A stretch of DNA of 64,000 nucleotides from Isoetes taiwanensis. Its lineage: Eukaryota; Streptophyta; Lycopodiopsida; Isoetales; Isoetaceae. The notes beneath the pieces were generated by a model. The model had not been told where the DNA came from and searched no databases. It saw nothing but the letters and a program-made list of their open reading frames with translations. A program made the position numbers and the translations under genes. Positions within the stretch are counted from its first letter, which is position 1, and each line of letters begins with the position of its first letter. The DNA lies in assembly GCA_021234155.1 (NCBI GenBank), contig JAJEKV010000040.1, forward strand, positions 7,432,438 to 7,496,437, written 5' to 3'. Of this stretch, positions 45,061-58,388 are shown piece after piece.

Positions 45061-48000
45061 GTGTCGGCCAATGGGAATAGCTCTAGTTTTATCTATTGGG
45101 GTATTAGGTGGCACTTTCGCTTCCTCACGTGGCATGTACTTGGCAATTTATCAAGCATTAAGTAATTTGGTTGGTTATGGCTTTAAATGCTATGTCATTA
45201 AAGTTTGGTAGGTTTTTTTTTTTTTTAATGGAGGAAAATCCGTAAATTTTGGAATCCTCGATTCCTCAAAGTGGGATTGCTTTAGTATTAGGGTTTCGTT
45301 TGATGGAGGAGCACCGGGAGGAACTTTGTATGTGAACATCATCAGCTGCCGGATAAGCTCTGCTCTCTCGGTTTTCAATGCCAAATTTGTTGCGGTGTGG
45401 ATATAGCACGATGGCGATTGACCGCGATGCGATTTGTTAAAAGCTTTAGCGCCGAGGTTTCCTCTTAATCGATTTGAACCATCTGTTTTTGGATTAGCAT
45501 ATGGATATATCATATTGAATGATTCTATTTGCATTCGAAATGTTTCTATTTGCCTTGCCTTTAATTTATAAATTTCCTTTTTCTATTTTTTGGTATTTAT
45601 TCATCTTCGTTGGATTAAGTATCTACTCTCCAAAAAGCTTAGATCTTCATCAAAATAGTATTGTATTCAACTTAGTATGTTAAGCTTCTATATAAGATTA
45701 CGTAGTGTATTTCTTAGCTTAAGTTCTTAAATAATAGATTGAATTTGGCATATTACCTTAAACAAGTTAGTTCGAATAAAAGTCGGATGCAATTTCAATT
45801 TATTCAGTTAAGCGGATGGATATGTGATTATTCTTGCATTAACATTTCTATTTGTGTTGCACGACAAATCTTTTTTCTTTTTTTCAGGTATTGATTTATC
45901 TTTGTTGGCTTTTTATACCTATTTTGCTTGGTGCTTATTGATCGCATCAAGTTTGTTCATCTAACTAGTAAAATGAGCTTTCTTTTACGTTCAAGTTCTT
46001 AAAGAATCGATTGAATTTTGTATTTTTATTTTTGTTGAAGTGCTATCTTTGAACCCTTTATTTATAATATAAAAAGATGAAGTAGATCTTTCATCTTAAA
46101 AGCATATCTAGCATCTGTTTTCTGAAGCACGCCATTTATGAAGCCATCCTCTTGATCATCTTTTTCATTGATAAAGTGGTGCACCATTGTCTTGGAGTCT
46201 TCTTGATTAATATTTTGGCTTTACGTGCAAAGTCTTTGATTCTAATGCTTGTCTTTGGGAATCGCTCAAGCGCCATTGTTCTTGGCGGGTTTAGCTTTTG
46301 GACTTACGTATTTATGTTTAACATTATTTAACTTGAAGTATTCTAATAAAGGAATAAATTCGATTCGGTTTAAATTTGTCTTATGCTAGATTGTAGAATC
46401 GTAGGTTTAGTGGAATCAACAAAATTTCTTTCTATTTAAATCACGGGTCATGGTAGCGGTAGATCTCAAATAAGTCACATTATTGTAAAAAAATTTGCAA
46501 GGGCTGACAACGACAATTGGATTGAGATGCATATTTCCTTAGGATCATAGGTGACAATGAGACCTCGTCAATCGAGGCGAGCATCTTTTGTCAAAAAAGG
46601 AAAACTAGGTGATGTTAATTGTCATTGGAAGGCAAAGGGTCATTGGATTGATAGTTAGTCCGACCGTGGACGGTGGATCAACTCTTGGTTGAACATGCTT
46701 CGACTCTAGTGACATGCTTAAAGAAGAAATTGCCATGACACCACAATTTCGAAGTTAGAAGTTAATTGTGTTTGCTCTTGACTTCAAAGATAAGGTTCGA
46801 TCCGATTGCATAACTAGTGTATTGAGGTTCACCATTTTAGTCTTGGGCCGATTGCTATTTTACGGTACATCAATGTCAACTCTCACGGAATAATGGTATC
46901 GGTTCCATAAATACCATTACACCAAGCCCGAGAAGGTAAAGTAGGCAAACTCACATTGGTGGACCCTCCAAGTCTCACTCTTTTATCTAGGAGTTTTCAT
47001 GATATTCAAATCAGCGACATATTGGCGCATTAGCAATGGAAGTGGGAAGGATCTTGAAAAGAGGAGGTGTTAGATGTGGAGTGAAGGTTATGCTTAGTTG
47101 AAAGTATTTGCATTTCTATTTAAAGGATGTGAATATACGAAATTGCCCTCGGACTTATGCTATACATGATGTTAAGGATGAAAAATTTTGTAATATTTTT
47201 TGGTGATTGGAAGGCGACTTCATGGGGCGGTGGTCAAATTACGAATTTTGCAGTTGACACAAGCGGCATGATATAGGGTACTTATACCCCCTTTTTATTC
47301 ACCGGTGCATCTTTGTTGGAATGTTCTAACTTATTTTCTTGATTATAGATTACCCAAGCAGACGATTATCTTTGCAATTTTTATGTGCAAAGGAAGAAAC
47401 AAGTTTTTGAGAATGGGCAACGATCTTGGAAGCGATGAAGAACATTGCATAAGATCTCCAATGATACAAATAGAAGTAAGCATAGGAAAGGATCGCTCAT
47501 ACACAATCGATGTGGAAGAAGAGTGGTCACTTTTAGAATCACCGAGCGTTGTTGGAGTCTCTTTTACGGATTCTCGAAATTTGAGTTCATAGAAACAATA
47601 AAAAGGTTGGTTTAGGGAGAGAATGTTTGATCAAATGTAAAGATTGCATATTTCCTCACAATTTGAATTTCTTGTTCTCTGATGAAACAAAAAGGAATTT
47701 GAAAGAAAACAAAAAAAGATCACAATGGTAGAATTTTTGGAGGTTCGATTCCCAGCGTGGTCTACAAAGTCTTGTTTTTTTAGTATTACCTGGTGACATA
47801 CTTTGTGCTTATTTCCTTCATTTCAAAGTCTTGTTGCATAGTTACGGGTTCTTAAACTATTATATGGTCGAGCATTCCAGCCAAGTGCGGCAATGGTAAA
47901 CCTAGGCATTGCTTTTCTCTTGAGACACAGGGATTAAGTAAAGGGGTGATTAAGTAAAAGGTGATTCGACCCACAAAAATTTAATATTTTGCTTTGAAAG

Positions 48001-48430
48001 TTATAACCAAGGAGAAAAGTATCAAGTAATGATCTTCTTGCTATGGTGTTACCCATGTTCCATGTGGGCACGGACTAGTTTTTGCGACCCTAGCTACCCT
48101 TTATAATGGTAGGACCTTGATTCTTATGCCCAACATTTTTTTATTTTTTGGCAAAGGGGACATAGTCTTCTATCTATGATAATAACATGTGCATCGCAGG
48201 GATACTTCAACAATATAAAGGCATTTGCTCTACAAAGCGTTTTACTCTACAAAGCGTTTTACTAAAGATAATGGTATATTATCAAATCGTATTATCATGA
48301 TGGTGAAGCGGGAGAAATTTCAATTGCTTACATTGAGCGCTCTCACGGAAGTTTGCTCATTAAAATGATGTTTTAGAGATCAACCCAAAGGTTTGTTTAA
48401 AGTTCAAAAAAGCTTTTTGTTAACTTTGCT
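45061..48430. other. No recognisable gene
   Basis: A/T-rich. A minus-strand open frame at 45190-45534 (114 codons) encodes a basic protein with no motif I know; it lies upstream of the copia remnant on the same strand and might be unrelated leader sequence. 47305-47592 (plus) has an acidic frame without known motif. At 47721-47763 a short piece resembles a tRNA 3' half ('ggttcgattccc'). Confidence 0.4.
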
Positions 48431-48860
48431 TGTAAGAGGAATGATGGCAATTTTTGATTACATGGCGATTTGCCATGATATCTCTGGGCGTTATTTGGGG
48501 GCGGTGGTGCAAACACAACCTACAAAACATCTTGATTTGATGCATGACCGGATATCATGCGATTATAAGCCAATGAAAGAAACTTACAACTATTAACGCA
48601 TAAACAATTAGGTACAAGTTGTAACTTTGTAAGAGGAATGATGGCGGTTTTGATTACATGGCGGATTCCGAATGATATCACGGACGTTATTTAGGCCGGT
48701 GGTGCAAACACAACCTACAAGCATCTTGATTTGATGCATGCGGCCTTCGGTGGTGCAAACACAACCCTCTAAACATCTTGATTTGATGCATCGGCCGGAT
48801 ATCATGCGGTATGAGCCAATGAAGAAAATTCCAACCTATTAGCATAAAACAATTAGGTGA
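48431..48860 (+). repeat. ~197-bp tandem duplication with internal re-duplication
   Basis: Units start 'tgtaagaggaatgatggc' at 48431 and 48628. In the second unit 'ggtggtgcaaacacaacc...catcttgatttgatgcat' is present twice, ~55 bp apart. Frames across it are not conserved, which argues against coding function. Confidence 0.85.
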
Positions 48861-51800
48861 GTTGTAACCTTTGCTGAGTTAATCTATTCCAACTTCATTT
48901 TGCTTCAACTTGTTGTCTTCTTGATCTCCATTCCATTTGTCTTTTGCCTTGCCATTAGGCTTCATCCAAGCTTCCCTTTTCCTTTTTTTTGATAGTTGGT
49001 TATAGCCTTGTCTAAGCTGGATTTGCTCTTCGTCTCATATTTCTCTCATGCCTTGCAATTAGTCTCTATAGAACCTTTGATTTCATTTGGTACAAGGGTT
49101 TGGATGTCAATCACGCCACCTCTGCGTTGCTCTATGGAGGCCGTTTTGCTTGTTTGTCGCGATTTTCCATACCTTGAGTATTCCAAGCGCAAGACTACCA
49201 TATGTTTTTGAAACCGGAGGGGCCATGTGCATGCAATATGTGGATATGGTGACTAACCTACGCTTTCTCCCATCTTTGCCAATGTATCTTGGATTGTAAA
49301 CTTTGAGACCCTATCTTTGAAAGCATTTGCATCTTACGGGTTGAAAGAATGTACACCTTGATTGCATTTAAATTAGAAAATGCATTCCATGCTTCTAATT
49401 TTTTAATGGTAGATCGTGCTCTATACATTTCTATCCTTCTCGCTGCACAAGCTTCTTTTCGGGAATTTAAACATACCTTTACGTTTTGGATCTATGCTTT
49501 TCAAAAAGTGTTAAGCTTTCTCACCACCCAAGGGGCTTTGGCGAGCCTTGAACTCATTTATTTCTTCTCATCCTTCTCCAATGTGACAAAACCACCATGT
49601 AATCGGACCTCTGATAAAACCTTCTCCTCTTTCTATTCTTCATTTCTCTTCCTCACCTTTAATATTCCCGAGACAAAGCAACCAACTGTGATGGATCATT
49701 TTCTCCTACAATTCGATAATGCATGCAAGGTGCAAAGTGAACTGCTGTTGAGGGGAATTAGCAATATAGCATTAAAGTTTAGATCATGGAACCCTATTGG
49801 GTGGCAATTCTTGAATTTACATTTAAAGGTGCTTGAACTCCCGCACCTCTCTTACATTCTTCGGTTTTATACATACAATATTACAATTTACTATGGGTTT
49901 GTAATGGTGTGGAAGACCTTGACCCCTTCATTGCCTTCTCGATCCTTTTGATGCCGACCAAATGAGGCACGATTTTGAAGGGCTGGCCTGGCCATCCCTT
50001 TTAATTCTCACGATTCGTAGAACCCCAGTGAGTAAAGCTGGTAGTTGCAGCCGGATCACGAAGACCACTGTTTCAATATCGTAATTTTCTTTTTGCACTT
50101 GGAGACATTCCAAGCCAACACCACATATGCTCATCTTGGTAACCACTCTGCGGATCCTAGGTTTCTCGCCCTTCTTTGAGCCGGAGTCCTCTCTTCTCAT
50201 AGTCACGAATGAAGGCATAATTCGTCAGAGACCATTGATACCCTCCTCAAACTTCTTCTTGTTGGTTAGTTCATTTCATCAAGTTTAAGACATATCTCTA
50301 GCGTGCCTTGAACTGACCTCTGTACCTAATAATGGTGGGAAAGCAGGGATTGAATGTAAGAATCATTTGTTACTCCTATTATAATAATAATTTACATATA
50401 ATTCTATTATAATAATTTTGTATAATGTATAACGTTTATAAAATTTGGACAAAGGTATCTTATTCTAAGCCGGATTGCAATTGCAACTGTAGTCAGCATC
50501 ATAGAAATTTCTCAAGTATGGGATGAGTACTTATATTTGATGAACTTATGGAGGCATTGCTACTATCATTCATTTGCGTGAATACTTGGCTTTGCTAAAG
50601 GCATCTATAATTATTCGTAGAAAAACACTTCAACATCATTATGGAGCAATCTGATCAAAACAGCCAAGATTATGGTGGCCATGCTAAGAACACTCATTGA
50701 TCACCTTGCATTCCTAAAAGGTGGCACGTATCAACTAGTTTTGGCTGCATGGTGGCCTTGTATAACTAGTTTTGGGTACATGATTCTACGTAGCTGCATA
50801 GTGTGTATAAATGGCTTTAATTTGAATAAAGTAAACATTGAACTCTAACCCCGGACATATCTTTGGTATCTTTGTTTTAGGTAGTTTTGGCAGCTGGAAA
50901 TTCCTAAATTACGCTTACAATAAAATTGTTTCAGTCCTATGGTGATGGTAGTAGGTGCAGACATGGTCACAGATCTAGGCTCGTTGGGATATCCAATATA
51001 GTTTACACTACTCTAAAGGCCCAAATCGTTGCATTATTAAAGCAGTCCTTCGGACGAAGTAGCACCATTACATTTCCTACTATAATGTGAAACTAATAAA
51101 GATTCATATAGTATCCCACGATGATTTAAATAGTGAGGGTTCATGCTTTCGCAATCCTAGATCTATTCGCGGGGTGACACCTCATCCACAAAAACAAATG
51201 GCAAAAGTGCAAGCTTTATGCAAATTAACATTTTCCTTCAAAACTTGCAAATGTAGTCAAATGAAATCAAATTAGGACTTCAAATAGGTCAAATCTTGAT
51301 GAGAATTTGTTGGCCATGAATCTTACTTAATGCTTCCATGTCTGGAAACTGGGACATTTGTTCCACTCGGTTTCAAATGGCTTTTCATTCTTAGTGTTTT
51401 GATGGTGGAGTGCATGCCTGGAACCGTGATCCAATGATCATGGTTTCTTCCTTCTTCAGTTAACTGTGTAATGCATAAGGGACGAGGTGCAACAACCTTT
51501 TTGGTTTCCAATACTTTAAGAGCATCTTAGAGTAGCTTAGAGCAAAACTCTGTGGCCTCTGTTACACGATGGTCTGATGGAAGCACGCCGTTCATCAATC
51601 TTATAAATTCTTTTCTGCGGTCATGTCACACAACACCTCTCGCCGAGAACTGGCGGATCGAACTTTCAAGCACAGCCAGCATAAATAACGCATTTGCAAT
51701 ACTTCTAACAATCTTTCCTTGACCCTCTAACATTCTCTTTTGTGTTGAGAACTCTCTTTGTGTAAATTCTGTACTTTGCTGCTGCACGCCGTGGATTTAG

Positions 51801-52738
51801 TGACCCAATTGACTTTGTTTCTGTTTCCTTTCCAGACCTAATGGCGTCATCTTTAAAGCATTTACGCCCTTTCTCCAGAGTCTCTTACGGCTTTGCATTC
51901 TTCCCTTCACGCACGTAGCATGAATGATCTCAGAGATTCTAGATTAGTTTGATTGGAAGTCACAAGATGCACCCCAAAGAATAATCTTTGTTTTGAAGTT
52001 AGAGGTTTGACTCTGACTTTACAACTTTTGATGCCAATTGCTTCCTCTTGTTCTCTTAGCGTTAATTCTTTCCTTCTCTTCAGCATGTGAGTGGATTCAA
52101 AACAGTGATGAATATAGTTTGTCAGCCATTCTCCTGCTGAGTAACCTAGCGAGCCACTTTTGCCTTCACAACTAAAGCTTCACTAAACCCTTTGAGTTGA
52201 ATTCGAGAAATTGGCTAGTAGGATCCGTCGGATATATGCTCCTCTTGCCCATATATGCATGTTTTGCACCTAAAATTCTTAGTAGGTTCTAAGTCCTTTG
52301 GTCACCTCCTTTCACCAGGACCAAAGTGGTGCATAATCTTTGGATGTGAGAGACTCTAATTCTGTCATTGGCATGAGCAAAAATTGAGATAGAATAGAGA
52401 TGAGGTGGAATAGGATGCAAAATTTCAATCGAGAGTCGAACGCTAAAATTCCGTTACAGCGCCATATTTTGGGCGCCATTTCGATTTGGGTCAGATTTAG
52501 GCTCAGCTTTGAAATTGATTTGAGGATAATCCTTTGCCTTGAGCTCACCACGAGGAAATGGAGGGTCGGGTTGGCATTTTTGCAAAGCGTGGATGATGAG
52601 CCATTAATTTGGTTAGGTCTTTCTGGCGAAGAGGATTAGCGAAAATCATTAAATAGATACGTAGTTAGGTACATTAAATACCAGATGGGTTGTTGAGTTG
52701 GTAAGTTAAAAATGGTGCACTGCTACATGGGAAGGATG
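48861..52738. other. No recognisable gene
   Basis: The longest frame is 49349-49951 (plus, 200 codons, Phe/Leu/Ser-rich), with no domain I recognise. Its composition and the charged antisense reading, with several stops, suggest it may be the shadow of a decayed coiled-coil coding region on the minus strand (weak inference). 49928-50218 (minus) is basic, without motif. Confidence 0.35.
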
Positions 52739-52838
52739 NNNNNNNNNNNNNNNNNNNNNNNNNNNNNNNNNNNNNNNNNNNNNNNNNNNNNNNNNNNNNN
52801 NNNNNNNNNNNNNNNNNNNNNNNNNNNNNNNNNNNNNN
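52739..52838. other. Assembly gap (100 N)
   Basis: Exactly 100 N, the usual placeholder for a scaffold join of unknown true length. Order and distance across it are not sequence-supported. Confidence 1.
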
Positions 52839-54055
52839 ACATGGAAAATATGAAAAAAATGGCGTGGAATTTCTCTTATAAGGCGATTGATCATTTTCCT
52901 CTAATGGATAGGAAGAGAATATCCATCACCCATCTTCACACTCTTTCCAGATCAGGGGTTCAAGTTCGAGAGAGCTTACATGCAGGTCTCAATAGATGAG
53001 CGAAGTGACTCCACGGAGTCAAAATCCGTTCGCCATGAGTCTTGGCCATTGCAAAGATTCCATCGTCCGAGACATCGGATCATTAGAATAGGTGTCTTGC
53101 ATCATGCATCACGGCAGTTGGGACTTAACCCGCTATTATTTAGGCGCGGTTACGCCATCTCATCGGCTTCCTCTTCTCTCAAAGTACATATTCTCTTTGA
53201 ATTGTTTCCAGTGAGGGGCACACTTCTGGACATGGTGGCGTTTCTTTCATGCTGGCATACTTTCTCAACCTTGGCTCTTCTTTATACTTCATCCTGCTGA
53301 CCGCCATTCTTAGGTTTGTTTGTTATGAAGTTCTGCATTGATAGCTGCGGGCGGTTTTGTTGGTTTTCATCACGAGGCCCATTCTAGAATCCATCGTCCA
53401 GAGACACGCCGGATGGGCTTGTTCTGAAATGGGCGGCACTCTGTTGTCTGCCCTTTACAGTTGGGGTTCGCTATTTTGGTAGCGGTTCTACATCAACGTC
53501 TCTGTTTCCTCTTCTCCTCGGTACCTTATTCTCTTTGAACCCACCCTCCCCCTTCGTTGTTTATTGTATTTGTGCTGGCCTGGGCCTGGCCCTCTATTTG
53601 AAGAGGTTTTGTTTTGTCGTGGCGCAATCAGTCAGCCCTCCACTCTGGGAGGTTTGTTTCCATCTCAATTTTGTTGTGTTGGTGATGTGCGGTACAGGTT
53701 GGCGAGGCGGCATGTTTTCGTGACTTCTCATGCGTGGGTTTTGGGAGCGATTTCTATGCCCTTCGTTTGTCCAAGCCCCTTGCCGAGCTTTATCACTAGG
53801 GTTTTTCCTCGAAACCGAGCAGGCGGTTTTAATCCGGTGATAAGTTTACCGGCCAGTACCTCAACTCCCATCTATTAGCATTGTATATTTTTGGGGTCAA
53901 ATGATATAATTGGATTTTCCTTTATTTTTTCGTGGATGGTTCATGTGCGGCTGCAGCATCCCTCGTGTAGAAATCTCTTTGAGATAAATGAGAAGCCTAT
54001 CTATCGGTTTGTTGGTTTCATCACGAGGCCCCATTTCTAGAATCGGATGTTGACA
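52839..54055. other. No clear gene; repeated short segment
   Basis: A segment with 'gttggtttcatcacgaggccc...ttctagaatc' recurs at about 53355-53395 and 54010-54050. Minus-strand reading is Arg/Pro/Gln/Asn-rich, as often seen between gag and the zinc knuckle, so this may be part of the retroelement to the right. No domain is certain. Confidence 0.35.
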
Positions 54056-54700
54056 TCAAAGTGGCACTGCCTGCCAACGCCTGTATCTCTCTCTCTTAGA
54101 GTTGAAAGGCTGCTTTGTGCTTCTCTTGTCACTATCCTTTGAGCTTTTCTTCTCCCTTCTTACAATTCGAGGCCCTTGGTGACCCTTTTCTCCACAGTTC
54201 AGGCCTTGAATCGCCGGGTTCTTCATATTTTGGGCTTCCTGGGTCTTTTTGCTGTCACGATAGGCTGGTGTCAGGCGGGAGTGGCACAAAGAGCATGGTC
54301 CCTCTCCATCCTTTGTACCAACTCCCTCTTGTTCGATAGTTGCTGGCAATATCAATCTTCTCCTTGTACATGATCTTGAGACCAATATCATATGAGGAGG
54401 AAGACCCGCCAAGATAATCTTGGATTAAGTAACGCAGTCAGGTGCCATTGGCTTCATCGGTGGTGTCTTTGTGGTTGATCACCTAATTGGGCATGTCTCA
54501 TTTTGTTGGATCAGCATTTTGGTAGCCATATCCTTTGCTATCAAGAGACTTCTCAAATAAGACCACATCTCCTTAAACTCGATGCAAAATGGTTCATGAC
54601 CAATTGTCTCTAGCCAACATTTTGACTTAAAAGAGCATAAGCTTTGGTTTACCACACTTGACTTGTCCTTGGCCCGCTTGGTCTTGATAAAGGTCTTCAT
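54056..54700 (-). pseudogene. Retroelement gag-like remnant with zinc-knuckle trace
   Basis: The minus strand at 54479-54700 reads MKTFIKTKRAKDKSSVV and later FKEMWSYLRSLLIAK, a basic helical stretch. 54056-54412 contains NCGEKGHQGP, close to the CCHC knuckle core (C-x2-C-G-x-x-G-H), followed by a Lys/Arg-rich tail. It lies just inside the LTR copy at 55.1-55.4 kb in the same orientation, as gag should. Which order of element (copia or gypsy) is unclear. Confidence 0.45.
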
Positions 54701-55118
54701 CAGGCACTCCCATGTCCTCGGTATCAGAATGATTCACTAAGACTTCTTCCAGTGGTGATTGGTATTACATACATCTGTGGGAACTTGAATGGATCCATGG
54801 TTTTTCTCCGGCTTTCAACAGCCAGATGGTTGAGGAAAATAAGTTAATGCTGGAACAAGAGCTTTTCCGCTAGAAGGATTAGATGCTTTGGTTTGTAGCC
54901 AAACATGTCTTGGAAACTCGAGATCTCACACTGGAACTTTAGCTGGAAGGTAGGGTCTCTCCCGAAACACTTGCTTCCCTCCGGCCAAAAGCAAGAGTCT
55001 TCTTAATCTTGCAAATGAGATTTTCCACCAAGTCTGCCGGGCGTTGATCAATCGGTTTTGGATGCTTCTCCAATGGCTTTGCTCTATTCTTCCCTCAAAA
55101 TTATCATTATCAAAGCGA

Positions 55119-55439
55119 GCTAGAACTGGTGCAAAACCAACTGGAGCCCTTAAGATCGACTCAAGGGAGGATGAGAATTGAAGAACAAGAATAACTCTAT
55201 TGAAAAACCATGGAAATCTTGAGCATTACATAGTACATAACGTACAATCAATATAACTGGTGAGGACTAGATAGTGAGTCTACCGTTTAACTTTACGTCA
55301 CTAATTAGCAGCGATTTAGGATGATTTTCGATGCTTGACAAAAGTCTTGCCTTGTACATTTAATGACCTTCTGACATGTGTTAAGTGTGAACCAGCATTG
55401 TTTTCAACATTATGTAGTCATCATATTTATATTTCAACA
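55119..55439 (-). repeat. LTR copy, same family as 23406-23732
   Basis: Minus strand TGTTGAAATATAAATATGAT ... AGTTCTAG. It shares many words in the same order with the LTR at 23.4-23.7 kb. The gag-like remnant lies on its internal side, so it may be a 5' LTR. No standard primer-binding site was seen at its inner edge. Confidence 0.7.
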
Positions 55440-58388
55440 CAAAATGCATCACATATCTCCGTTGTACCGCAGTTTGTTGCTTTTGAACTCAAGGTCCATT
55501 TTATTGTTACTAATTCTCATATTATGTCAGTTGCCTATTCACTTGCTACAACAAACGAAGTAGTATACTATAGAAGGTCAAGAATGGGTTTCCTTGGAGC
55601 GTCTTTTTGCAACAAAACACACAATGCTCCTTTGATTGGGGCTAAATAAAATTGATGCTCGGCGATATGCATATCGAGTTCAATTCATTATACTTTTATG
55701 AGACGAGGCATGCTTCAGAAGATAAAGGAGACTGGAAAATATAAAGCCGATTTCAAGGAGATGTCTATAATATATCAACCCCAAAGACATGGGAAGATAT
55801 TACTTGTGTATGCTACTCTGAGAGAAAGGGATCACTAAGCAGGGACATGAAAAATATCAATGAACAATTTTCATTTCAACTTAATCTTGAACTTGGACTA
55901 CTAGGATGATACCGAATGGGAGGCAGCTTAGGGATGCAGTACTTTTGGGATGCACGCCCAATTTGTGACTAACATTATTTCATTTGCATCTGAGTGCTTG
56001 GATCCACCAGACACATGAGAGACTGAAGTTTCAGTACCATTTAGAAGGATTCGCTCGTGACATGTGAGAAAAGATGCATATAACGTAACATTGCCATCGC
56101 GAATGCAGTCCTTCCTTGCAAGAGTAAGGACAGGTTGTCCATTCATTATATGACCTAGATGAGCGGCACTATCATCGAGGCGGGCCTTTGATATCACCTT
56201 CCCGCTTCAGAGGGAGATGGCTGCTGAAATTGACTCGGACCAAAAATAGCGATGCCATTTCTCCACTTGCAATTGATGGAGCTCAACTGTAGGTTCATGC
56301 ATAAATGTAGGCGGGCTGGAGGCTGCAGGAAAACATCGTCTTTAATGCTTATGTATTAAAAGGAAGAGGACTTAGTGTTGATGCGTTGGCATGAATGACC
56401 AGATTGCCAGCAGGCCTTTTGCTCAAGGGGCCAAACAATGCTCTACGTTAAGGCTCTAGAGCGACGCCGCAAACAACCTCTCGACTTCACCCACAAGCAA
56501 GCGGACAAAGAAACAAGAAAAGCAACACTTTTTGGTACATGGGGCGCTAACACATTACATTAAACTCACGGCCCGACAGCATTAGAAATTCGATCTCGAC
56601 TCCGGACCATTTGGAGGAACTGATTATGTTGGCGTTTGGTGTCTTGCATCATAATCAGCAAACCAGGTGGATCTCTCTAAAATGTAAAATAACCGTCGAG
56701 TAGGAAAATGTTTTGATTTTCGGGGCCCGACAATATAAACGAGGAGTCCCCACAAGGCCCGAAAAGAATGGTCTGAATACCTGCAAAAGCTTGGAGATGG
56801 AAGGAATGAATGGCGAGCCTATACTCCACTGCTGATTGCCGTTCGAAACATAGCACATGCATTCTTGAGAACAATAATATCGATGGTATTTGGAATGACA
56901 TGACTTCGACAAACATGGAACATCTGTTTGAAATCTATCACTATCTCTAAAATGAGGATACACAAACTCGGTGAAGGCAAAGAGACCTTGCAAATTTTGC
57001 ATGGAGATTTGCATCCATACATCCCCTTGTCAAATCGGCTCAACTTGTAAGATGAGGGACATCAAAATTTTACGATTGAATTTGTTAACCACCTCACACA
57101 CTCGAATGCCGCTGGCTCAATGTCAGGTAGGAGCAGGCGAAAATGATATTGCTAAGGAACATGTATCCTCAAAATTAGATCGTGCAATGGGACATGCATG
57201 CATCACCATGCAACCACCTGCGGAGAATCACGGCCGGAAATAATTACGGAGGACAATTGAGGCACCACAATCTTGCTCCCAGGTCAATCACGATCGTCCG
57301 GTTGACATACCATTCACCAAAGAGACAATATCAGCTCCAGTTTGGCATTCTGTTGGCGATAAACAAGTAGCAAGGCCAATCTTTAGGTATTTGGAAGCTG
57401 TTGCCGAAGTTTTGCACATGGTCAGCTTTTATGTTGCCCTCTCCCAAGGTGCACTTCTGTTGAGGATCAAAATTGCTATTACGGAAAATGTCGGTCAAGG
57501 TGCATTGAAAGATAGCCATCGAATACCGAATGTTGTATGTAAAGCATATATAAATAGAGTGCGTGTCGTTTCCAGACATGTCTAAAATAGAAATTTCTTG
57601 CTTGAATTAGGGGGCGGCCGCTTTTTCTAAATATCATATATTACATTCGGCATTGGTGTTTCACCACAAAAACATTTTGAGCCGGTGGCTATGATCTTTA
57701 TGTATACCCAGGATGTTGACTCCAATTCATCATTTACAATGTGGCACCTTATGCCCAGCCTCACAAAGAGTTATAGACCTTGACTATAGCCTTACCTCAA
57801 AATATGCTTCGATTAACAATTTCCTCACTCAGACTTGCTATGAACAAGCACCACTCAAAGTTAAAAAAGATACGAATGCAACACTCTAACGTCACATTGC
57901 TTTCTTTTAAAGCACGTTGGTAAAGTTGCAAAGTTTTTATTCTGATAAAGTTACAAAAGTTGGATTATGCATGACTTTTCTTGACCAAAATGTTTATTGG
58001 TAGAACTTAGGCCCGGCTTAGCACCACCCAGGTCTAATCCTCCCGAGTTTGACCATCCACCAATGGGTGGTTTTCGTACCCATCCAAAACATGGTCTTAA
58101 TAGTATCAAATAAATCTCTCCAAAATGCACTCATGAAGTTCAAAGAATGCTACTCTATGGAAATGTTCTAAACATGGTTAAAGGTCTGAAGTGAGAACTA
58201 AAGCATAGTTATTTGGGATTGAAGTCTGGTGTAAAGCTACCAACGTAACCAGTAAATCAAGTGAATGTTAAGGAATTGTAATATTCCATCGATGAACGCG
58301 ATAACTCGCTGAGGAAAAATATATGCCTTCATACTATCAGTACTAACGTGGAACTAATAATTCGGCATCGTCTTGCAGCTCTCTGAAG
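55440..58388. other. Upstream of the GH123-like gene; minus-strand open frames of unknown nature
   Basis: Minus-strand frames 55928-56197 (89 codons) and 56655-57014/56677-56916 (119 and 79 codons) have fairly ordinary protein composition, one with a Cys/His-rich stretch (CLSKSCHSKYHRYYCSQEC). I recognise no family and cannot show splice sites joining them. 58000-58388 would hold the promoter or an upstream exon of the gene that follows: a good acceptor (cgtcttgcag) ends at 58379. Confidence 0.35.

Noticed and set aside
47721-47763. tRNA-Gly-like 3' half (tggtagaat ... ggttcgattccc)
   Set aside because: The middle of the molecule is missing, the acceptor does not pair, and there is no anticodon arm.
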